NCBI GenBank assembly: GCA_964471405.1
Contig: CAYYGH010000050.1
Span: 1-21,042, forward strand
From: J084 sp964471405
Lineage (GTDB): Bacteria; Pseudomonadota; Alphaproteobacteria; Sphingomonadales; Rhodothalassiaceae
DNA: 21,042 nucleotides
Direction: 5' to 3'
Shown here: in pieces, positions 8,383-13,859 of the stretch
Layout: every line of letters starts with the position of its first letter
How positions within the stretch are numbered: position 1 is the first letter of the stretch
Program-made: the position numbers and the translations under genes
Notes under the pieces: generated by a model
The model's database searches: none
The model's input: the letters and a program-made list of their open reading frames with translations, nothing else
What the model was told of the DNA's origin: nothing

Positions 8383-9164
8383 CCGACCGCATCCGCCCCG
8401 AAGACAAGTACCGTGATGATGAGATTGGCAAACAGGATGAGGATGAAGGCGGAGACCACGGCATTGGTCGTCGCCCGCCCTACTCCCTGGGCCCCACCGG
8501 TGGAATGGTAGCCGTGAAAGCAGCCCATGAGTGCGACGATGAAGCCGAAGACCGCCGCTTTCACCAGCGAGGATACGACATCGGAGGCCTCAAGATAGTT
8601 CACCGTCACCTGCAGATAGTTGCCCGGATTGAAGCCGAGCTGCTGGGTTGCCACGAGAAAGCCGCCGAACACGCCGATGATGTTGGCGACGATGACGAGC
8701 AGGGGCAATGTCACGACTCCTGCCACCAGCCGCGGCACGACAAGATATTTGAGGGGATCGGTGGACAGGGTGAAAAGGGCATCGATCTGCTCGGTCACCC
8801 GCATGGTGCCGATCTCGGCGGCCATGGCGCTGGAGACGCGCCCGGCCACCATCAGCCCGCCGAGCACGGGGCCCAGCTCGCGCACGATGGCGATCACCAC
8901 CACTGCGGCCATCGTGCTTTCCGCGTTGAACCGCGAGGATCCGACATAAATCTGCTCGGCAAGCGCCGCCCCCGTGAACAGTGCCGTCAGCCCCACGACA
9001 GGCAGCGAAAAATAGCCGATCGTGAGCATCTGGCGCAGCAGATTGCGCAGATAGAAGGGAGGACGGACGACATGGCTGATCGCCGCTCCCGCAAACACGG
9101 CCAGCCGGCCGATCGCAGCCAGGGCATTCAGCGTGATCCGTCCGATGACGGCAAGCGGGTTCAT
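8379..9164 (-). CDS. mlaE: Lipid-transport ABC permease (MlaE family)
   Basis: This 261-residue inner-membrane permease partners the adjacent ATPase. Family motifs include PPFYLRNLLRQM near residue 36, SLPVVGLTALFTGAALAEQIY (about 53-73) and the highly conserved RELGPVLGGLMVAGRVSSAMAAEIGTMRVTEQIDAL in the middle. GVGRATTNAVV and four to five hydrophobic segments follow. The start has an AAGG ribosome site about 10 bases upstream, and a promoter candidate lies 70-100 bases before it. It forms a two-gene operon with mlaF. The repressor gene upstream is on the same strand but belongs to the phage-like module. Confidence 0.93.
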   Translation of the reverse strand: MNPLAVIGRITLNALAAIGRLAVFAGAAISHVVRPPFYLRNLLRQMLTIGYFSLPVVGLTALFTGAALAEQIYVGSSRFNAESTMAAVVVIAIVRELGPVLGGLMVAGRVSSAMAAEIGTMRVTEQIDALFTLSTDPLKYLVVPRLVAGVVTLPLLVIVANIIGVFGGFLVATQQLGFNPGNYLQVTVNYLEASDVVSSLVKAAVFGFIVALMGCFHGYHSTGGAQGVGRATTNAVVSAFILILFANLIITVLVFGADAVG

Positions 9165-9233
9165 GAGGTGTGACCTTGCCCTCCGATCCAGTGCGGCTTG
9201 TCCGGCGGTCCGGCCCCGCCGTCATGCGGGGGG

Positions 9234-9262
9234 AGATTATGGAGCGCGCTCCTCCCGGTCAA
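9234..9262 (-). promoter_or_regulatory. Candidate promoter for mlaE-mlaF
   Basis: On the minus strand TTGACC (5 of 6) is followed by CATAAT (5 of 6) after 15 bases, or TAATCT after 17. The spacer contains the palindrome GGAGCGCGCTCC (9241-9252). TTGACC is also the tail of an inverted repeat (TCAACGG 9259-9265, CCGTTGA 9279-9285) that could be a weak terminator for the upstream repressor gene. Confidence 0.4.
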
Positions 9263-9307
9263 CGGCCGAAAGCGCCCCCCGTTGATCTTCCCCCCGCCAC
9301 GGCCTTC

Positions 9308-9961
9308 CTACATCCGCCGGATCACCAGACGAACACGGCCGACGATCTGAAGATTGTCCCGGAACGCATCCACCTCCATCGGGGGATAGGCGGGGTTGTC
9401 TGACAGAATCCGGAAGATCGGCGGCGGCCCATAGGCAATCCGCTTGGCGACGATCACACCGTCAATATTGAGGATGTAGATCCCCTCTTCCCGCGGACGC
9501 TCGGCAGCCGCACTGGTATCCACCAGCACGAGATCCCCTTCCGAAAGGGTCGGCTCCATCGAATCACCCCGGATTTCCACAAAATGCGTCTTTTCCGGGG
9601 GGACGTGGAAGGCTTTCAGGAACCAGGGTCGATGGACCACGAAGCCTTCCAGCTGCTCGGGATGCTCTTCGCCATAGCTCCCGCCGCCGGCCGAGGCCTG
9701 AATGGGATAAAGGGGAATGGTCACCAGCTCTCCACCGGCCGGAGCGGCCTGCCCGCTCAACAGCCAGTCCGCCGAAATGCCCACTCGGGACAGGGATAGA
9801 ATTGCCTCCCCACCAGGTATACTTTTTCCTGCCTCATAGGCCTTCAGGGTCGGCACCGGGATCCCTGCCCGCTCTGCGAGTTCTTTCTGGCTCAATCCGA
9901 GGGACTCCCGCGCAGCGCGCAGTCGCTCGGCAATGCGACGGCCCAGCGCCTCTCGGGACAT
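9308..9961 (-). CDS. LexA/CI-type phage repressor, HTH plus S24 self-cleavage domain
   Basis: This transcriptional repressor is probably inactivated by RecA-stimulated self-cleavage. From the chosen start (MSREALGRRIAERL) it has 217 residues. An XRE-type helix-turn-helix lies at about 23-43 (LSQKELAERAGIPVPTLKAYE). The cleavage site is Ala91-Gly92 in QASAGGG. The catalytic Ser134 is in EIRGDSMEPTLSEGDLVLVD and the Lys173 partner in DGVIVAKRI. Family start sites and the HTH position favour this ATG. An ATG nine codons upstream is also possible, and the open frame extends further still without homology. It overlaps its own control region: an 8-base inverted repeat and divergent promoters lie directly upstream. 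It is a prophage-type repressor rather than the host LexA, because the HTH is XRE-like and not the LexA winged helix. Confidence 0.9.
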   Translation of the reverse strand: MSREALGRRIAERLRAARESLGLSQKELAERAGIPVPTLKAYEAGKSIPGGEAILSLSRVGISADWLLSGQAAPAGGELVTIPLYPIQASAGGGSYGEEHPEQLEGFVVHRPWFLKAFHVPPEKTHFVEIRGDSMEPTLSEGDLVLVDTSAAAERPREEGIYILNIDGVIVAKRIAYGPPPIFRILSDNPAYPPMEVDAFRDNLQIVGRVRLVIRRM

Positions 9962-9963
9962 GG

Positions 9964-9997
9964 TATTATTTTCTCTATTGACAGGCATCAAATAATA
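9964..9997. promoter_or_regulatory. Candidate repressor operator (inverted repeat over the rightward -35)
   Basis: TATTATTT (9964-9971) and AAATAATA (9990-9997) form a perfect inverted repeat centred on the rightward TTGACA. The right arm contains the leftward -10-like TATTAT. The whole patch is AT-rich in a GC-rich neighbourhood. It sits immediately before the repressor start codon, where an autoregulatory operator would be expected. Confidence 0.45.
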
Positions 9998-10006
9998 TCC
10001 TATTTT
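9978..10006 (+). promoter_or_regulatory. Rightward early promoter of the phage-like module, overlapping a leftward one
   Basis: A perfect TTGACA (9978-9983), a 17-base spacer and TATTTT (10001-10006, 4 of 6) form the best promoter match in the window and point at the small genes and Mor. On the opposite strand a TATTAT (-10-like, 9992-9997) lies inside its spacer and could drive the repressor, although its -35 is weak. The layout resembles the CI/Cro switch of temperate phages. Confidence 0.6.
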
Positions 10007-10243
10007 GCGCCCCATCATGATGATCCTATCACATCTGAGAGAGAATGCAAGCAGGTATCCGGCCATGGTATGGAAACATATCTCCCCCTGCACCGCATCA
10101 TCGGTCCTCCGTGGCCATGCAACCGCCAAAGGCTGCCATTCCGTCCGGCCGGATGACCGCTCGCTCGGCGATCACGCCCACCATGGCGATTCGGATTTTG
10201 TGCGCGGCTGCCTTTTCTTCTCCTCCCCTCGCCCAGCCGCGCC

Positions 10244-10296
10244 GGGGGAGCCGTCCCGCCCTGCCCCGCCCTTCGCCGCCCCGGGACGGCTCCCCC
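10244..10296 (+). repeat. Perfect 15-base inverted repeat, possible attenuator or early terminator
   Basis: GGGGGAGCCGTCCCG (10244-10258) is exactly complementary to CGGGACGGCTCCCCC (10282-10296), with a 23-base C-rich loop. It is followed on the plus strand by TCTTCCTT, a mixed pyrimidine run. Its place in the leader, about 230 bases after the predicted start site and 80 before the first gene, suggests a transcription attenuator or phage-type early terminator. Confidence 0.5.
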
Positions 10297-10375
10297 TCTT
10301 CCTTCATGCCCCAGAAGAGCCGGCGTCCTGGCCGGCCAGATGAACAGCACAAGTATCACAGCAAAGGGAGTGATG

Positions 10376-10729
10376 ATGACGGACTGGATGGATGACTGGC
10401 CGTGCACGGGTGAGGACGGCAGCGCTTTCAGGCAAGCCTCCCCCGAGGCAGCGGCCGAAGAAGATGTCGATATCGATGCTGGGCTGCTGGTCAAGGCGGG
10501 GGGCATCTTGTTGGGGGTGAGCCTCGTGATCACGCTGCTTGGTCCCGTGCTGTGGGTGGTCACGATCGCTCTCACGCTTGCTGCCGGCTTGGCCCTTCTG
10601 GCCGCCGCTCCCTTCCTTGCGGTGGCGCAAACCCGGCCGAGTGCCCTGATTCTGCCCTTTCCCGACAAGGGCGCCCATATCCACGGCAAAAGGGGGGACG
10701 AAGATGCGACCAAGTTTCTGGACGCCTGA
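10376..10729 (+). CDS. Small protein with two membrane segments, unknown function
   Basis: I do not recognise this 117-residue protein. The N-terminal 35 residues are acidic (MTDWMDDWPCTGEDGS...EEDVDID). Two closely spaced hydrophobic segments, about 38-59 and 62-84, form a membrane hairpin. A short tail with PFPDKGAHIHGKRGDED follows. I chose the second of two adjacent ATG codons because GGGAG ends 5 bases before it. Its 3' end overlaps the next gene by 26 bases, so the two are co-translated. It is the first gene downstream of the early promoter. A hairpin membrane protein here could be an antiholin-like lysis regulator or a superinfection/exclusion factor, but this is inference from position and topology only. 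Confidence 0.65.
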   Translation: MTDWMDDWPCTGEDGSAFRQASPEAAAEEDVDIDAGLLVKAGGILLGVSLVITLLGPVLWVVTIALTLAAGLALLAAAPFLAVAQTRPSALILPFPDKGAHIHGKRGDEDATKFLDA

Positions 10730-10955
10730 AGATGAGGCCCGCGTTCTGGCCGTTCTGGGGGATGGCCGTTTCCACCCGGTTCGCGAAATTGCGGAAAGAA
10801 CGGGTGTCCAAGCCATCAATGCCATTGTCGCCAGCTTGCGGGACAAAGGGCATGACATTCGCTGCCGACAGCGGATCGAGCCCAATGGCCGACGGCGATG
10901 GGCCTTCCGGCTGAACGGTCATGCGCGCAGTCGCTTTCCCCTGTTCGGGAAATGA
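10704..10955 (+). CDS. Small winged-helix-like DNA-binding protein
   Basis: This 83-residue basic protein starts MRPSFWTPEDEARVLAVL. It continues with a helix-turn-helix pattern, GRFHPVREIAERTGVQAINAIVASLRDKGHDIRC, and then RQRIEPNGRRRWAFRL, which looks like the beta-wing. Small winged-helix proteins of this layout occur in phage early regions and host regulators. The ribosome site AAAAGGGGGGA is strong. It overlaps the preceding membrane-protein gene and precedes the Mor-like gene after an 80-base gap with a perfect stem-loop. It could be a Cro-like or Ner-like early regulator. The target is unknown. Confidence 0.7.
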   Translation: MRPSFWTPEDEARVLAVLGDGRFHPVREIAERTGVQAINAIVASLRDKGHDIRCRQRIEPNGRRRWAFRLNGHARSRFPLFGK

Positions 10956-10961
10956 CATCAC

Positions 10962-10980
10962 GCAGATGGCCTCCATCTGC
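10962..10980. repeat. Perfect 8-base stem-loop before the Mor-like gene
   Basis: GCAGATGG (10962-10969) and CCATCTGC (10973-10980) pair perfectly across a 3-base loop. No T-run follows. It lies 54 bases before the Mor-like start codon, so it may be an operator dyad or an mRNA hairpin rather than a terminator. Confidence 0.4.
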
Positions 10981-11034
10981 AGCATCACCCGCCATGGGCA
11001 ATTCCAGTAGACGCTTCCAGGAGATCAAGACATC

Positions 11035-11451
11035 ATGGCTTCTCTTGCCCCGCATGAACTCGTTCCGCTGATTGGCGAAGACGCAACCGTCCGGCTGCTC
11101 GTGCGTCTTGGCGGAGTCGAGGTCTACATTCCCGATCATCCCGGTGAAGACAGCGAGATCGCCAATATCATCGGGCTTGCGGCGGCCCGCCGGCTGGCGC
11201 GCGTCTTCGGCAAGCGCTGGGTGAACCTGCCGAAGGCTCGGGGCTGGTGCCGCCGCACCACCTTGCGGCGCGTTGCGGAAGGACAGCTGTCAGCCCGGCA
11301 GGCCGCCTTGCTGCTTGACCTGACCGAAAGACATGTCCGGCGCCTGCTGGCCGGCAACGATCCGAACGGAGCGACCCGCAAGCTGGCGGCCGTGCAGGAG
11401 GCCGCCTGCCTGTCCCCTTCTTCTCTTTCCCTTGCAGGAGACGGCCGATGA
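11035..11451 (+). CDS. Mor-like late-gene transcription activator
   Basis: This 138-residue protein resembles Mor/C of phage Mu, which activates middle and late promoters by recruiting RNA polymerase. The N-terminal dimerisation part reads LVPLIGEDATVRLLVRLGGVEVYIP (about 9-33), then IIGLAAARRLARVFGKRWVNLP. A helix-turn-helix follows at about 86-105 (LSARQAALLLDLTERHVRRLL). The C-terminal 30 residues are low-complexity. AGGAGA lies about 11 bases before the ATG, and the stop overlaps the endolysin start (ATGA), coupling activator and lysis genes. In a Mu-like phage Mor follows the transposition genes. Here none are present between it and the repressor, which suggests a domesticated regulatory circuit. 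Confidence 0.82.
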   Translation: MASLAPHELVPLIGEDATVRLLVRLGGVEVYIPDHPGEDSEIANIIGLAAARRLARVFGKRWVNLPKARGWCRRTTLRRVAEGQLSARQAALLLDLTERHVRRLLAGNDPNGATRKLAAVQEAACLSPSSLSLAGDGR

Positions 11452-12077
11452 CAGCCGTCCCGATGCAACCCTCGGAGAATTCCGATCCGGCCGAGGCGCC
11501 GACCCGCCTTCTGGACCGTCTGATCGCCCGTGAGGGGGGCTTTGTGGCGCATGCGGCGGACCGGGGCGGGCCGACGAAATACGGCATCACCCTCGCCACG
11601 CTTTCCGCCTGGCGCGGCCGGCCGGTGGGGCCGGCGGAGGTGGCGCAGCTTGAGGCCGACGAGGCGCGGGCGATCTATCGCACCCGCTTCTTCGAGGAGC
11701 CCGGCATCGACCGTCTGCCGCCGACCTTGCAGGAGGTGATGCTGGATGCGGCGGTGCACATGGGGCCCCGGCGCGCCATCCGGCTGCTGCAGCGGCTGCT
11801 GGCCGCGGCAGTGGGCGATGTCGGCGGCATCGACGGCATCATCGGCCCGCGCACCATCGCGGCGGCCGAGCGGCTCGCCGATCGGCTCGGCCCGCGGGCG
11901 GCGGCGCTCGTGCTGCTGATGCGCGCGCTGGACCTCGAACGCCTGATCGCAGCCGATCCCGCCCAGCGCGTCTTCGCCCGCGGCTGGCAGAACCGGCTTG
12001 TTGCGCTGTTGCCGCATGAGTCGGTCGATGCCGCACCGGCGCTCGCCATTGCGACCCGTCTGAAGGAGCAGAGCTGA
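11448..12077 (+). CDS. Endolysin, GH108 glycosyl hydrolase with C-terminal peptidoglycan-binding domain
   Basis: This peptidoglycan hydrolase is expected to cut the glycan backbone and open the cell wall at the end of particle production. In 209 residues the GH108 domain has its catalytic Glu29 in LIAREGGFV. The family motif DRGGPTKYGITLATL (38-52) follows, then MLDAAVHMGPRRAIRLLQRLL and GIDGIIGPRTIAAAERL, the PG_binding_3-type C-terminal part. There is no signal peptide, so release depends on the holin encoded directly downstream. It overlaps the Mor-like gene by four bases and the holin by one (TGATG). The same endolysin-holin pairing is found in alphaproteobacterial prophages and in gene-transfer-agent lysis loci. 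Confidence 0.92.
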   Translation: MTAVPMQPSENSDPAEAPTRLLDRLIAREGGFVAHAADRGGPTKYGITLATLSAWRGRPVGPAEVAQLEADEARAIYRTRFFEEPGIDRLPPTLQEVMLDAAVHMGPRRAIRLLQRLLAAAVGDVGGIDGIIGPRTIAAAERLADRLGPRAAALVLLMRALDLERLIAADPAQRVFARGWQNRLVALLPHESVDAAPALAIATRLKEQS

Positions 12078-12475
12078 TGTCCATTCCCATCATCGGTGAC
12101 ATCATCACCGCAATCGCCAAGCCCATCGACGACCTCGTGGGCGACACGGACCTCAAACGCAAGCTCAAGGCCGAGATCCAGAGCCAGCTCTATGAGCTCA
12201 ACCGGGCGCAGATCGACGTGAACCGGCAGGAGGCGGCGCACAAGTCGCTGTTCGTGGCCGGCTGGCGGCCCTTCATCGGCTGGGTGTGCGGGGTGGCGAT
12301 CGCCTGGGCCTTTCTGGGTCAGCATGTGGCCGAATGGGCGGTGGCGATCTGGGCGCCCGGCACACCGATTCCGGAGGTCGAAAGCGACCGGCTGATGGAG
12401 CTCGTGCTCGCCATGCTCGGCATGGCCGGCCTGCGCACCTACGAGAAGCGCGCAGGTGTGGCGCGGGAGAAGTGA
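12077..12475 (+). CDS. Holin of the 3-TM gene-transfer-release family
   Basis: This is an inner-membrane pore-former that lets the endolysin reach the wall. The 132-residue protein begins with a hydrophobic MSIPIIGDIITAIAKPIDDL. The family's signature lies in the middle, AQIDVNRQEAAHKSLFVAGWRPFIGWVCGVAIAW (about 44-77). A last hydrophobic helix follows, LMELVLAMLGMAGLRTYEK. NRQEAAHKSLFVAGWRPFIGW is the most diagnostic part of the GTA_holin_3TM family. The start codon overlaps the endolysin stop. This family was named for release of the Rhodobacter gene transfer agent but also occurs in ordinary prophages, so it does not by itself prove a GTA. Confidence 0.9.
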   Translation: MSIPIIGDIITAIAKPIDDLVGDTDLKRKLKAEIQSQLYELNRAQIDVNRQEAAHKSLFVAGWRPFIGWVCGVAIAWAFLGQHVAEWAVAIWAPGTPIPEVESDRLMELVLAMLGMAGLRTYEKRAGVAREK

Positions 12476-12525
12476 GCGGCCTGCAAGGCCGGGAAACGGG
12501 GACAGGTGGCAGGAGTGACGGACTG

Positions 12526-12945
12526 GTGAACGAATGGGGAACGATTGGTGCGGCCCTGCGAGACTGGATCACGGTGATTGCCATGATGGCCGCCGCCATG
12601 GGCGCCTATTTCGGCCTGCGTTTTGCCACGCGGCGCGCCCTGGAAGATGCCATGGACAGGGCTGCTGCCGACAACCGGGATCTAGAGGGCCGTCTGAGTG
12701 CCCGTCACGGCCGCCTTGAGGAACGCGTGGTGGCGCTTGAGCGCGCGACCGACCGGCTGGCGGCCCAGCTCAAGGAGCTGCCCACGCGCCATGAGTGGCA
12801 CGAGGTTTCCACCCAGATTGCCGAAGTCCGCGGCGAGCTCAAGGCGACAGCCACGGCCATCGAGGGTCTGCGCGGCCTGATCGCCCGGGTGGAGCAACCG
12901 CTGGCCCAGTTTCTCGCCACGCCTCACGACCGGCCGAGACGGTAG
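12526..12945 (+). CDS. DUF2730-like membrane-anchored coiled-coil protein
   Basis: This 139-residue protein starts at a GTG, with AGGAG 10 bases upstream. One N-terminal membrane segment (about 10-33, WITVIAMMAAAMGAYFGLRFA) is followed by TRRALEDAMDRAA and a long coiled coil to about residue 125, rich in heptad-spaced L/A (LEERVVALERATDRLAAQLKEL). The layout and place after the holin match the DUF2730 family of Mu-like phages, where it lies between lysis genes and the DUF3486/terminase genes. A spanin-like role in lysis is another possibility. It is the last rightward gene; the head genes expected next are missing, and it faces the SDR gene tail to tail. Confidence 0.7.
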   Translation: MNEWGTIGAALRDWITVIAMMAAAMGAYFGLRFATRRALEDAMDRAAADNRDLEGRLSARHGRLEERVVALERATDRLAAQLKELPTRHEWHEVSTQIAEVRGELKATATAIEGLRGLIARVEQPLAQFLATPHDRPRR

Positions 12946-12987
12946 CAGCGGCCTTCCGGCAGGGATACCGATTCGTTGGGGCCGCTG
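12946..12987. terminator. Inverted repeat between convergent genes
   Basis: CAGCGGCC (12946-12953) pairs exactly with GGCCGCTG (12980-12987). It begins right after the stop codon of the DUF2730-like gene. TTCCGGC (12954-12960) can alternatively pair with GCCGGAA just downstream. No T-run follows, so it is at best a weak intrinsic terminator separating the module from the SDR gene. Confidence 0.35.
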
Positions 12988-13022
12988 ACCAATCATGCCG
13001 GAACGATCATGCGGGACAGATC

Positions 13023-13859
13023 TCAGTCCGCAGCAGCGGGCGATCCTGTCCTGCTGCAGTCAAGCAGACTGCCCGGCTGCCAGTCTGCGAAATCGATCCG
13101 CCTTCCATGGAGGGTGCAGGCCGGATCCAGCAGCTCCAGGAAGAGCGGCGCCACCGCCTCCGGCGTCGGCAGGGTTTCAGGGTCCTCGCCCGGGTAGGCC
13201 TGGGCCCGCATGGCCGTGCGCACGGGGCCCGGATTGACGAGATTAACCTTCACACCCGACAATCGGCATTCGGCCGCATAGGTCAGCACCAGCGTCTCCA
13301 GAGCCGCCTTGCTTGCGGCATACAGGCCCCAATAGGCCTTGTGCCGACGGGCGGCACCGGAGGTGACAAAGAGGGCCCGCGCATCTTCCGCCTGCCGCAG
13401 CAGCGGGTCGAGCGAACGGATCAGGCGGAAATTCGCATGCACATTGACGGCGAATGTCCGCTCCCACTCCTTGGGATCGATATGGGTGACGGGCGAGAGC
13501 ACGCCCAGCCGTCCCGCATTGCCGATGAGCGCGTCAACCCGCCCCCAGCGCTCGTAGATTGCAGCCCCCAGCCGGTCGATGGCATCACCATCGGTGAGAT
13601 CGAAGGGGGTCAGCGTGGCCGACCCACCAAGCGCCCGGATCTCGTCATCCAGCGATTCCAGCGCCCCGACGCTGTGCGGCCGCGCAACGGCGATCACATG
13701 GGCACCTTCTGCTGCCACCGCCTTCGCCACGGCCCGCCCGATCCCGCGCGAGGCGCCGGTCACCAGCACGATCCGGCCGGCCAGACGACCCGGGCCATCT
13801 TCGGCCCGTTCCGTTCCTGCTCCTGCCGTCCCGTCCTGCGCCATCACCGTGCCCTTCAT
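13023..13859 (-). CDS. Short-chain dehydrogenase/reductase
   Basis: This is an NAD(P)-dependent oxidoreductase of unknown substrate. The 278 residues carry the cofactor motif TGASRGIG at 34-41, NAG at 114-116, the active-site Ser167 in FVTSGAA, and Tyr180/Lys184 in YAASKAALE. The first 27 residues are a polar extension. An ATG at residue 6 is possible, but the first ATG overlaps the purF stop (ATGA) and is kept for that reason. An SDR after purF is a common alphaproteobacterial arrangement. It is the last gene of the leftward block and converges on the phage-like lysis module. Confidence 0.9.
   Translation of the reverse strand: MKGTVMAQDGTAGAGTERAEDGPGRLAGRIVLVTGASRGIGRAVAKAVAAEGAHVIAVARPHSVGALESLDDEIRALGGSATLTPFDLTDGDAIDRLGAAIYERWGRVDALIGNAGRLGVLSPVTHIDPKEWERTFAVNVHANFRLIRSLDPLLRQAEDARALFVTSGAARRHKAYWGLYAASKAALETLVLTYAAECRLSGVKVNLVNPGPVRTAMRAQAYPGEDPETLPTPEAVAPLFLELLDPACTLHGRRIDFADWQPGSLLDCSRTGSPAAAD

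Larger units (their letters stand above)
9962..10375 (+). other. Gene-free leader between repressor and first rightward gene
   Basis: About 414 bases contain no convincing gene. They hold the AT-rich divergent promoter region (9964-10006), a 10-base palindrome CATCATGATG (10013-10022) at about the predicted rightward transcript start, and a large GC-rich inverted repeat at 10244-10296. Open frames on both strands here are proline/arginine-rich, match nothing I recognise and lack good ribosome sites. A long structured 5' leader is the simplest reading. Confidence 0.5.
9308..12945. mobile_element. Phage-derived control and lysis module
   Basis: A leftward S24 repressor and six rightward genes (membrane protein, winged helix, Mor-like activator, GH108 endolysin, 3-TM holin, DUF2730-like) form a compact Mu-like set. 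Transposition genes between repressor and Mor are absent, and the module stops before any head gene. It is wedged between mlaEF and the radA-cvpA-purF-SDR block. No convincing attachment repeats were found. It is probably domesticated and functionally linked to the tail module starting at 18664. Confidence 0.65.

Noticed and set aside
9300..12957. CGGCCTTCC repeated at 9300-9308 and 12949-12957, at the two ends of the left module, as a possible attachment or target-site duplication
   Set aside because: Only nine bases, in GC-rich DNA, with the first copy touching the end of the repressor gene. Mu-like elements leave 5-base duplications, and no integrase is present.
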